Assembly: GCF_947496855.1 (NCBI RefSeq)
Contig: NZ_CANMED010000002.1
Span: 496,001-560,000, forward strand
Length of the DNA stretch: 64,000 bases
Direction: 5' to 3'
Source: an uncultured Aquimarina sp.
GTDB lineage: Bacteria; Bacteroidota; Bacteroidia; Flavobacteriales; Flavobacteriaceae
Part shown: one piece after another, positions 45,605 to 53,776 of the stretch
Numbering within the stretch: the stretch's first letter is position 1
Layout: each line of letters starts with the position of its first letter
Position numbers and translations under genes: made by a program
Notes under the pieces: generated by a model
Database searches by the model: none
What the model saw: the letters and a program-made list of their open reading frames with translations, nothing else
Told to the model about the DNA's origin: nothing

Positions 45605-46765
45605 TTATCTGTTGATATATAAATATCCTGCTCTATCTTTAACTCCTGTTATATTCAATACATAATAATATGTTCCTTCAGGTAGTTCTGATTCCTTAGA
45701 AATGGTTGCTCTGCCTTCAGAGATCCCTTCAAAATTTTGATTTTCATGATATGCTTCTTTTTGAAAAACCAATATTCCCCACCTGTTATATATAAATAAT
45801 TCGTTATCAGGAAATTTTGATAATCCCTGAATCTTGAACGTATCATTCATTCCATCTCCATTAGGTGACACTGCCGTAAAAATTTCTAAATCTCCATCGA
45901 ACAATCTATTTGATGATCCAAAAGTTAATACTTCATAATCATCTGGAGTAATCACATCAGAAGAAATTTCTCCATTATTTAAATCTCCAATAACATTAGT
46001 GTTTCCTAAATTAACCCACTTTTTAAGTGCTTTATTCCACCCTACAACTCTTAAATCTTCAATGTTCTCTACAAGTGTTGGTATATTACTATTATTATCC
46101 CACGTTAAAGTAACTTGAGTTCGCTTGTTACCATCTAAATCCCAAAACTCAAAAATACTCACTCCAAATAATGAATCATCATATTCTTCAGAATCAAAAC
46201 TCTCTAAGAAGTAATTTGGTGTGTTAGGATTTTCAAAAAAATATGCTGCTCTAGAGGTTTCTGTCGCTGCTTCACTATCTATTTTTAAAGGTCTCAACCT
46301 AAAATCATCTCCCACGGGAAAAGAGAAATTCAAATCTCCTACTAAAGACGCATAACCATCCACATATCTATCATCACCCTCTCCTAAATATGGAGCGTCA
46401 TGTATATAATCCAATGAAACATTTTTCTCATCCCTAGGAGTTATAACTCTGCCATTAATAAACTCTTGAAAATGACCAACTCCAACTCCTACCTCTAAAA
46501 TCAAATCTTCTTTCACATCAATTTCTAAATCGTAAAACACAGGTTTATTATCTCCAGAAACCATTAAACTATTTTCATTATAAAAACCTACTCTTCCGAT
46601 ATTATTATCAAACTCTCCATTATTAATAACATCTATATGAAATCCAATTTGACCAGCTGAATGGATTTGAATACTCCCAAAATTATGAAAAGCCTCTTGT
46701 GAAAATCCAGAAAAACTAAATCTTAAGATGGTCAAAACAATTATTAAAGTTCTTATAGTTGACAT
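45605..46765 (-). CDS. Secreted protein with gliding-motility-type (T9SS type B) C-terminal domain
   Basis: This 386-residue exported protein has a signal peptide (about residues 1-22). Residues about 25-290 are an uncharacterised beta-rich region. The last 90 residues are a T9SS type B domain: S-P-N-G-D-G-M-N-D-T-F near residue 303 and I-Y-N-R-W-G near 327. It is probably secreted to the surface by the T9SS; its function is unknown. Confidence 0.88.
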   Translation of the reverse strand: MSTIRTLIIVLTILRFSFSGFSQEAFHNFGSIQIHSAGQIGFHIDVINNGEFDNNIGRVGFYNENSLMVSGDNKPVFYDLEIDVKEDLILEVGVGVGHFQEFINGRVITPRDEKNVSLDYIHDAPYLGEGDDRYVDGYASLVGDLNFSFPVGDDFRLRPLKIDSEAATETSRAAYFFENPNTPNYFLESFDSEEYDDSLFGVSIFEFWDLDGNKRTQVTLTWDNNSNIPTLVENIEDLRVVGWNKALKKWVNLGNTNVIGDLNNGEISSDVITPDDYEVLTFGSSNRLFDGDLEIFTAVSPNGDGMNDTFKIQGLSKFPDNELFIYNRWGILVFQKEAYHENQNFEGISEGRATISKESELPEGTYYYVLNITGVKDRAGYLYINR

Positions 46766-46989
46766 TTTCTTTGGGTTTTAAGTATTTTATCACCGTAAAT
46801 GTAATTGAGGTAAGCCCGTAAATTTGAAGATGATAGACAGGAGGTTGTTTTCTGTCGACAAATGAAAAAAAACCTCAGTCAAACTGCTTTTTAGTCATTC
46901 AACAGAATTATGATCAATGAATGGTTTGGATTAACCGATAAATAGATATTATGCGGATGGTTATGTAACTTTATATTCCTGATATATGA

Positions 46990-47440
46990 AACACTATATT
47001 ATGAAACTAGTTTTTTTAGTTATTTACTTATCTCAGTTATTTTTTGTGTAAGAATCAGCTCTATCCGTATTCAAAAATTTAATCGATAAAAGAGTGAAAA
47101 GTTTAAAATAAATTGGGTAATAGCAGTACAACCATTTTTATGTTTGACTTAAATAACATATAAGCCATTATAAAATTCAAAGGATTTAATGACAAAAAAA
47201 CAGTCAAAATACAATTAGCACAATCACGATATCAGAAGATTTGACTCAGTAACCAATACTCTTAAATTTTGCGAATTTGATGTTTTTGATGTTGCGATAG
47301 AAAGTATCCTTACAGCAGAATAAAAAAGTCTTATCCATTTATATCAATATAGAGAATCATCGACGATAGATCTGTGAAAATATGTAAAATGAATTACACT
47401 TATAATTTTAAGATTGGAGATTATGTAGTTGAAAAGTAAT
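46990..47440 (+). pseudogene. Decayed small exported protein gene, unrecognised
   Basis: The 46766-47528 gap holds no intact gene. On the plus strand an ATG at 47001 begins a signal-like peptide (M-K-L-V-F-L-V-I-Y-L-S-Q-L-F-F-V) that stops at once. Short coherent stretches follow in changing frames (I-I-K-F-K-G-F-N-D-K-K-T-V, C-E-F-D-V-F-D-V-A-I, M-N-Y-T-Y-N-F-K-I-G-D-Y-V-V-E-K), as if from one decayed gene of about 150 codons. I cannot name a family. Confidence 0.4.
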
Positions 47441-47471
47441 CACTAATACTTTTCAGATAAGTACTATACAT

Positions 47472-47512
47472 AAAAAAACCTCGGAAAATTCATAAGCTTT
47501 CGAGGTTTTTTT
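47472..47512. terminator. Terminator after fabD
   Basis: A 12 bp stem AAAAAAACCTCG (47472-47483) / CGAGGTTTTTTT (47501-47512) ends in T residues on both strands. It lies 16 bp past the stop codon of fabD (minus) and should end that transcript. The sequence is also a good plus-strand terminator. Confidence 0.85.
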
Positions 47513-47528
47513 CATTGTTTCTTTTATA

Positions 47529-48410
47529 TTAGATCGATGCAGAAATAGTTTCCATAGATCTATCTACTTTTTTCACCAATCCTGATAGTACTTTTCCAGG
47601 ACCAACCTCTGTAAATGATGTTGCTCCATCTTTCATCATATTTTTCACACTTTGCGTCCATTTTACAGGAGCAGTTAACTGAGCCATTAAATTCTTTTTA
47701 ATTTCCTCAGGATCCGTAATTGCGGTTGTGGTTACATTTTGATATATCGGACAGTTCGGTGTATTAAAAGTTGTTTCTTCTATTGCCGCCGCTAATTCTT
47801 CTCTAGCGGGTTCCATTAACGGAGAATGAAAAGCTCCTCCTACAGGCAGTACTAAAGCTCTACGAGCTCCTTTTTCTTTCATAAGTTCACAAGCTTTCTC
47901 TATTGCTTCTACTTCTCCAGAAATAACTAATTGACCAGGACAATTATAATTAGCAGCTACTACTACTCCTTCAATTTCTTCGCATCCTTTTTCTACTACT
48001 TCATCATCTAACCCTAAAACAGCAGCCATTGTAGAAGGTTTTAATTCACAAGCGCTTTGCATTGCCAACGCCCTTTTAGAAACTAATCTAAGAGCGTCTT
48101 CAAAATTTAATGTTCCATTAGCCACTAAAGCAGAAAACTCACCTAGAGAATGACCAGCTACCATATCTGGATTAAAACTATCACCTAACACTTTACTTAA
48201 GATTACAGAATGTAAAAATATGGCTGGTTGAGTTACTTTTGTTTCCTTTAACTCATCAGCTGTGCCTTCAAACATGATTTTGGTTATTTCAAAACCTAAA
48301 ATATCATTGGCTTTATGAAAAAGTTCTTTTGCAATTTCTGAATTTTCATATAAGCCCAGCCCCATTCCAGAAAATTGAGCTCCTTGACCTGGAAAAACAT
48401 ATGCGTTCAT
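47529..48410 (-). CDS. fabD: Malonyl-CoA:acyl-carrier-protein transacylase
   Basis: This 293-residue protein has the nucleophile motif G-H-S-L-G-E with Ser88, the N-terminal F-P-G-Q-G-A-Q and a catalytic His in G-G-A-F-H-S-P-L near residue 194. It loads malonyl groups onto acyl carrier protein for fatty-acid synthesis. No other fab gene is adjacent. A terminator follows it. Confidence 0.96.
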   Translation of the reverse strand: MNAYVFPGQGAQFSGMGLGLYENSEIAKELFHKANDILGFEITKIMFEGTADELKETKVTQPAIFLHSVILSKVLGDSFNPDMVAGHSLGEFSALVANGTLNFEDALRLVSKRALAMQSACELKPSTMAAVLGLDDEVVEKGCEEIEGVVVAANYNCPGQLVISGEVEAIEKACELMKEKGARRALVLPVGGAFHSPLMEPAREELAAAIEETTFNTPNCPIYQNVTTTAITDPEEIKKNLMAQLTAPVKWTQSVKNMMKDGATSFTEVGPGKVLSGLVKKVDRSMETISASI

Positions 48411-48489
48411 GTACTGTGTATTTTAAAATTTTAACAAAAGTAAGTATAAATCACAAGAGTAATTCACTTAAAAAATGTTTTTAGACAGG

Positions 48490-49245
48490 CTACTTTATTT
48501 TAAAACTCTTGAAAAAATCTACTTTTCTAGTTTTAGAAATTGATAATTTTTTTCCGTTGTCCATTACAACAAACCCTCCATCAGACTTGCTAATACGCGT
48601 GATATGATCCTTATTAATTAAACTAGAATTATGAATCCTTAAAAAACCAAAATTTTCTAGCAAGTACTCATAGTATTTTAAATTCTGTGAAGCTATAATA
48701 TGTTTATTATTACTGAGTGTCAATTGGGTATAACTTCCATCGGCTAGGCAATATAAAATCGAACTGATAGAAACAATCTCGTATCCATCAAAAGTGGGAA
48801 TAGATATTTTATTAAACTTATCCTTTTCTAGCTTAAGCTGTTCTATCAATTCTTTTGCATTATTGGCAAAGTATCTTCTCTCCAAACCTTCTAAAAGTCT
48901 ATTTATAGCCTTTTTAAAATCATCAATATCGATAGGTTTTAGAAGATAATCCAATGCCATATATCTAAAAGCTTCTAGTGCATGATTATGTGCTGACATA
49001 AAAATTATTTCAAAATCGATTCTTGCAAATTTTTCTAAAAACTCGAAAATACTTCTAGTACCAATCTGTATGTCTAAAAAAGCAACATCAATTGTATATG
49101 ATTCTAAAAGAGTTTGCGCTTCTTCAAACGTCTGCGCAGTACCTACAATTTCAATTTTTGGATAGAATGTTACAATTAGTGATTGTAAATTTTCTATACC
49201 GTTTAATTCGTCATCTACTATAATTGCATTAATTATTTTTGTCAT
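48490..49245 (-). CDS. LytTR family response regulator
   Basis: This 251-residue protein has an N-terminal receiver domain (about residues 1-125) with D-D near residue 11 and phosphoacceptor Asp58 in A-F-L-D-I-Q, and a C-terminal LytTR DNA-binding domain (about 150-250). Its start overlaps the histidine kinase gene by 17 bp, so the two are a coupled two-component pair. Targets are unknown. LytTR regulators often control cell-surface genes. Confidence 0.94.
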   Translation of the reverse strand: MTKIINAIIVDDELNGIENLQSLIVTFYPKIEIVGTAQTFEEAQTLLESYTIDVAFLDIQIGTRSIFEFLEKFARIDFEIIFMSAHNHALEAFRYMALDYLLKPIDIDDFKKAINRLLEGLERRYFANNAKELIEQLKLEKDKFNKISIPTFDGYEIVSISSILYCLADGSYTQLTLSNNKHIIASQNLKYYEYLLENFGFLRIHNSSLINKDHITRISKSDGGFVVMDNGKKLSISKTRKVDFFKSFKIK

Positions 49246-51208
49246 ACATATTCTTTAATGGTAGAATTAATATACTCCTAGTTCCTTTTACCTCATTATT
49301 TTCATCAAAAAGATCTTCAAAATAATATCTAGCATCTTTATATCCAGATTTTACCAATATATCAATTCGCTGTTTTGTATTTATTGAGGTAATTCCTACA
49401 AAACCTTTTGGCTTAGACATTTTTATTTTTTGTGCCTCTTTTCTTCCTATGCCATTATCTTCTACTATAATTTTTAAGTTACTACTGTAAGGTTCTATAG
49501 TTAAGGAAACATGACCGCCATCTGGTTTATTACTAATACCATGGATTATTGAATTTTCTATGATAGGTTGTAAAATCATTGCAGGAATATAAGGATTTTG
49601 TTCTTCGATATTAGGATCCACCATTAGTGTAAAATCTAGTTTATTTCTAAATCGTATTTTTTCTAAATCTACATATACTTTAATAAGGTCTAATTCTTTT
49701 TGTAATCTGATAAAAGAATCATTAGAATTATCCAGAATCAACCTGATAGATTGAGAAAATTTACTCAAGTAATTATACGCACTAAACTTATCCGATTTCA
49801 ATATAGAATTTTGCACTCCATTTATTGTATTAAAAATAAAATGAGGGTTCATTTGTGACCTTAATGCAAATAATTTCATAATAGAAATTTGCTTCTGTTT
49901 TTCGGCAAGATATACTCTATTGCGATAAACGTATAGTACAATCATTCCTATAATCCCGATTAAAACAATACTTCCGATCCAAATGATTCTTTCTATATCT
50001 GATTCGAATTCTTTTTTATCTTCTGCTTTCTCTTTTGATAAAGAAGCATAAGCAACATCTTTTTCTTCAATTACTTTTGAAGATTCAATTTTCGATATCT
50101 GCTCAGAGAAGTTTTTATCCAATAATTTAGATTCTAATGACGCAAATTTCTCATAATACATGAGCGCTTTCTTATAGTTTTCTGTTTTCTTATGATATCT
50201 ACACAAATCTTTGTAAGCATCAATAATTGCGGTTTTAATTTCATACTCTTCTGCAATTGATAGCGCTTTATTGAGATTATATTCTGCTTTTTCATAGGAT
50301 CCTGTATCAAGATACACATTGCCTAAAGTGCGGTACGTTTGTCCTACTCTACTGTCAAACAATTTACCTTGTTTAATAGCTAAAGATTTTTTTGCATAAA
50401 CAAGACTTGAATCATACTTTTTTTCCTTATAATAATTAAATGCTAGGTTGTTATAACAGGTCCTCCTTTGATTAATATATGTAAGATTATCATCTAGACT
50501 TTTGTCTAATATCTTTTTATATAATAAGATCGCATTTGTAAAATTTTCTAATTGGGTTTCTATCACAGCTAAGTTTATATAACTAGTGATTTCTCTATCT
50601 TTTTCACCAAGGAGTATTGCTACCTCTAAAGCTTCGGAGAATATATCAACTGATCTATCATTTTTATTTAGCTTAGAATATAAAATTCCTAATCTATTTA
50701 ATGACTTATGCTTTTCTACTGATGGCTCTTCATCTTTAAAAAAATAATAGGCTTCCATTAGATTATTTAGTGATTCTTTATAATCACTTTTTCTTTGAAA
50801 CAATAATCCCATGTCTGATTGAATATCTGCAATTAGAAGATAATCTTTCTCATCATTTGCAATACGTTTAGCCCTATTAAAATAATTATAGGCTAAATCT
50901 ACATCTTCGGAATACATATAAATAACTCCTAATCGTTTTAAGCTACGCGCATACAAGCCATAATCCTTATATAACAATGATAATTTCTTAGAAACTTCTG
51001 CATATTGTAAAGAAGTATCCATATCTACATCCTTATAATACAAACTAAGATGATAAGACGCCTTGGCCTGTTCAACATCATCACAAATTGCGTAAATAGC
51101 TAACAAACTATCTTTTATACTAATATTTTCCTTAATCTGTATCTGTGATGCTACTACTGTAGTAAAAATCAAAAAAAACCAACAAGTATATTTCTTATAC
51201 AATTTCAC
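49229..51208 (-). CDS. LytS-type sensor kinase with TPR repeats
   Basis: This 659-residue protein has a signal peptide (about residues 1-20), a long TPR-repeat region (about 30-390) that faces the periplasm, one transmembrane segment (about 402-424), and a cytosolic kinase. The kinase has the phosphoacceptor-type motif M-N-P-H-F-I-F-N near residue 453 and an ATPase region with N-S-I-I-H and E-D-N-G-I-G-R. It phosphorylates the LytTR regulator whose gene overlaps its 3' end by 17 bp. The stimulus is unknown. Confidence 0.94.
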   Translation of the reverse strand: MKLYKKYTCWFFLIFTTVVASQIQIKENISIKDSLLAIYAICDDVEQAKASYHLSLYYKDVDMDTSLQYAEVSKKLSLLYKDYGLYARSLKRLGVIYMYSEDVDLAYNYFNRAKRIANDEKDYLLIADIQSDMGLLFQRKSDYKESLNNLMEAYYFFKDEEPSVEKHKSLNRLGILYSKLNKNDRSVDIFSEALEVAILLGEKDREITSYINLAVIETQLENFTNAILLYKKILDKSLDDNLTYINQRRTCYNNLAFNYYKEKKYDSSLVYAKKSLAIKQGKLFDSRVGQTYRTLGNVYLDTGSYEKAEYNLNKALSIAEEYEIKTAIIDAYKDLCRYHKKTENYKKALMYYEKFASLESKLLDKNFSEQISKIESSKVIEEKDVAYASLSKEKAEDKKEFESDIERIIWIGSIVLIGIIGMIVLYVYRNRVYLAEKQKQISIMKLFALRSQMNPHFIFNTINGVQNSILKSDKFSAYNYLSKFSQSIRLILDNSNDSFIRLQKELDLIKVYVDLEKIRFRNKLDFTLMVDPNIEEQNPYIPAMILQPIIENSIIHGISNKPDGGHVSLTIEPYSSNLKIIVEDNGIGRKEAQKIKMSKPKGFVGITSINTKQRIDILVKSGYKDARYYFEDLFDENNEVKGTRSILILPLKNMYDKNN

Positions 51209-51269
51209 CCTAATATTTTAAGTATTTCATATGTGACTACAATTTCTCGAAAACTACATTAAAATAGAC

Positions 51270-51300
51270 AAAGCAGATGATTTCAATAATCATCTGCTTT
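51270..51300. terminator. Bidirectional terminator
   Basis: A 12 bp perfect stem AAAGCAGATGAT (51270-51281) / ATCATCTGCTTT (51289-51300) sits 37 bp past the stop codon of the beta-helix gene and before the sensor kinase gene. On the minus strand it is followed by a T-rich stretch. Confidence 0.8.
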
Positions 51301-51337
51301 ATTAACTGTATTTTCTTTAAATGTATTGCGAATGGTT

Positions 51338-53692
51338 TTATTCTTTATAAATTTTAATAGTTTTTTGTTCTTTATTCCTTTTAGAAAAGATACTTAGCAA
51401 GTACATTCCTTTAGGAAGATCATCTATGGCAATCCCTGCTGTGATATCATTTGTTTCGGATTGAAATGACTTAAGCACTTTCCCTTCAAGATTTATAACT
51501 TTAATTGAAAGTGATTCATTCTTGATATTTTCAACAAAAAATGAATTAGATACAGGGTTAGGATATACTACTATCGATTCCATAGTTGTTTCTCTACTTC
51601 GATTTTGATCACAAGAAACATTTCCAAAATCAAAATTACCGTTACAAAATAACCATTCTGAAGAACCACATCCTGTTCTACTGGAGTAATCTTCCGTTTG
51701 ATATAAGGTGTTACAAATTTTAATCCAATCGATATAGGCATTTAAATCGCAGGCACTATTATCATCATTCACAAAAGCTATCTTAATGTTTTGGCCTTCT
51801 TTATAATTAGTATACCGATACACGTCAATATCATTGGTTAAAGTAAATTGGGTTACTGATTCATTGTCCAAAAGAATTTCTATTTTTTCACCAGAGCAAT
51901 TTCCTTTTGCTCCTACTTCTAAAACTTGTGTAACCCCAATATCTTCTGAAACACAATCAATATTGGGTTTATTTAGATTACTAAATCGGTTGTTCCAATT
52001 TCCTCCAACAGCAGTTATATATACTTGAAACTGATATTTATCAACTCCAATAGGTGTATCTTCTGGTATGGAAACTGGTACTTCAACGGTTTCCGAACCC
52101 CTAGAAACTCTAATTCTATTAGTTTTATAAACGGTGTAAGGGCTAGAATCTAGTTGAAAAACAATTGATATATCTCTATTCTCTTTTGCCTCATATGATA
52201 CTGTAATATTAGTTTCTTGCCCGAGAACAACTTGATTTGGTACTAATGTAGAGATAACCTTATCCTCTAATGTAGTTATCATTCCGTCAAATTCCTTAGC
52301 ACCTATATCAATTGATAATCCAATAACAGCTCCAAATCCCACATTAATGCCAGTATCTATAGCTGGACTGTTAGACTGTAGGTCCATATCCTGAATAGGG
52401 AAACTATTATTCCTTGTAGGAGTAAATAATTTTGCAGAAGCTCCATCTGTATTAAATGGATTTGATGTAGTGGCTAATAAATTGGTTTGCGATTCATTTA
52501 ATGCTTGAATACTTTTCAACTTTGGATCTGCAATAAAATCATTAGAACTTAACGGTTCTGGATTTCCAGTTGCGTTCCAATGTATGTTTTGATCGTAGCT
52601 TATATTTTCATCCTGATATCTTGATATTGTTGTTTTTGAAACATTAGAATTATATAAAATATTATTCTTTACACGAGCATTTTTTACTCTTCCTATTGAC
52701 AATTGAGAATCCCCAACAGCAATTGGATATGCAGGATTAGAAATACGGGTACTTTGCGCATTATCAAATAAGGTATTGTTATAGACATCTACATTATCAC
52801 TAGAAAATACATTTATTCCTTGTCCGCCATTGCCATAACAAACATTTCCGATCAAAAGTGTTTTACTGCTATAAGGAACGCCATTTTCTTTTTGATCCTG
52901 GATATGATCATCGACGATAATTCCATTACCATCCGTAATTCTATTACCTCCTCCTAAAAACCCTCTAAGATTCACATTATATCTAGAAACATTATCTTTA
53001 TAAATAATTCTATGGTTTGGATATTCTGAAAAGCTACTAACATTCAAATTTGCAGGTTGATATGATGAAATTCCACTATTTCCATTTCGACTTTGGAACG
53101 CACAATGTTCTACCAAATTCCCTTCTATTAAAACCACTTCTGATCCACCAATGGCAATTCCATTTCCGGGAAAATCGTGTACATAATTATTACGAATGAT
53201 AATATGATGAGAACCATTATCTATTCCAATAGCTCTTCTTGCCCTCCACAATTCTATTCCAAAAGAAGGATTGTCAATCATTCCTTTTACATCTTGATTA
53301 GCTGGAACAAATTCTAAATTTTCTATAATTACAAATGAAGATCCTAACAGATCGATTCCTTTTACCGAAGCTGAAACTATTACAGGAAACTTTCCTTGTT
53401 CATCTGGTACTCCAGAAAAGGTAATATACTTTTCTTCTGATCCAGAGATAGACATAAAAATTTCACTCCACGGACTATCGTTTTCACCTGTGTATGTACC
53501 TGATAAAATTTTCACAGTATCGCCTTCGCTTACAGAGTTTACTGCTTTCTGAATTGATCTAAAAGCTACATTTTGATCTAATCCTGAGTTAGTATCATTC
53601 CCACTCTGAGAACTTACGTAATACGTTATTTGTGCACTTGCATAAAATCCAAACAGCATACTAAAAACTATCATTAATTTTATTTTTTTCAT
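51338..53692 (-). CDS. Secreted beta-helix protein with carbohydrate-binding domain and T9SS tail
   Basis: The start is the ATG at 53692, giving 784 residues with a signal peptide ending A-S-A-Q. Residues about 20-470 are a right-handed parallel beta-helix, seen as repeated I-I-I-R-N-N and V-L-I-E-G-N steps, typical of polysaccharide lyases and related enzymes. Residues about 476-580 form a module shared with the GH5 protein encoded at 53777-56083. A CBM60-like, calcium-dependent xylan-binding-type module follows (C-S-G-E-K-I-E-I-L-L-D, then D-W-I-K-I-C), then a T9SS type A domain (I-V-V-Y-P-N-P-V). Substrate is unknown; an algal or plant polysaccharide is likely. Confidence 0.85.
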   Translation of the reverse strand: MKKIKLMIVFSMLFGFYASAQITYYVSSQSGNDTNSGLDQNVAFRSIQKAVNSVSEGDTVKILSGTYTGENDSPWSEIFMSISGSEEKYITFSGVPDEQGKFPVIVSASVKGIDLLGSSFVIIENLEFVPANQDVKGMIDNPSFGIELWRARRAIGIDNGSHHIIIRNNYVHDFPGNGIAIGGSEVVLIEGNLVEHCAFQSRNGNSGISSYQPANLNVSSFSEYPNHRIIYKDNVSRYNVNLRGFLGGGNRITDGNGIIVDDHIQDQKENGVPYSSKTLLIGNVCYGNGGQGINVFSSDNVDVYNNTLFDNAQSTRISNPAYPIAVGDSQLSIGRVKNARVKNNILYNSNVSKTTISRYQDENISYDQNIHWNATGNPEPLSSNDFIADPKLKSIQALNESQTNLLATTSNPFNTDGASAKLFTPTRNNSFPIQDMDLQSNSPAIDTGINVGFGAVIGLSIDIGAKEFDGMITTLEDKVISTLVPNQVVLGQETNITVSYEAKENRDISIVFQLDSSPYTVYKTNRIRVSRGSETVEVPVSIPEDTPIGVDKYQFQVYITAVGGNWNNRFSNLNKPNIDCVSEDIGVTQVLEVGAKGNCSGEKIEILLDNESVTQFTLTNDIDVYRYTNYKEGQNIKIAFVNDDNSACDLNAYIDWIKICNTLYQTEDYSSRTGCGSSEWLFCNGNFDFGNVSCDQNRSRETTMESIVVYPNPVSNSFFVENIKNESLSIKVINLEGKVLKSFQSETNDITAGIAIDDLPKGMYLLSIFSKRNKEQKTIKIYKE

Positions 53693-53731
53693 AATCTTAT
53701 ATATTGTAACCAATTTATATACTAGCTATAA

Positions 53732-53767
53732 AAATAAACACCAAGCATAATAACTTGGTGTTTATTT
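53732..53767. terminator. Terminator between the GH5 and beta-helix genes
   Basis: A 14 bp perfect stem AAATAAACACCAAG (53732-53745) / CTTGGTGTTTATTT (53754-53767) lies just past the stop codon of the upstream minus-strand gene. It should separate the two transcripts, so the beta-helix gene probably has its own promoter. Confidence 0.82.
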
Positions 53768-53776
53768 TCTACCTAA

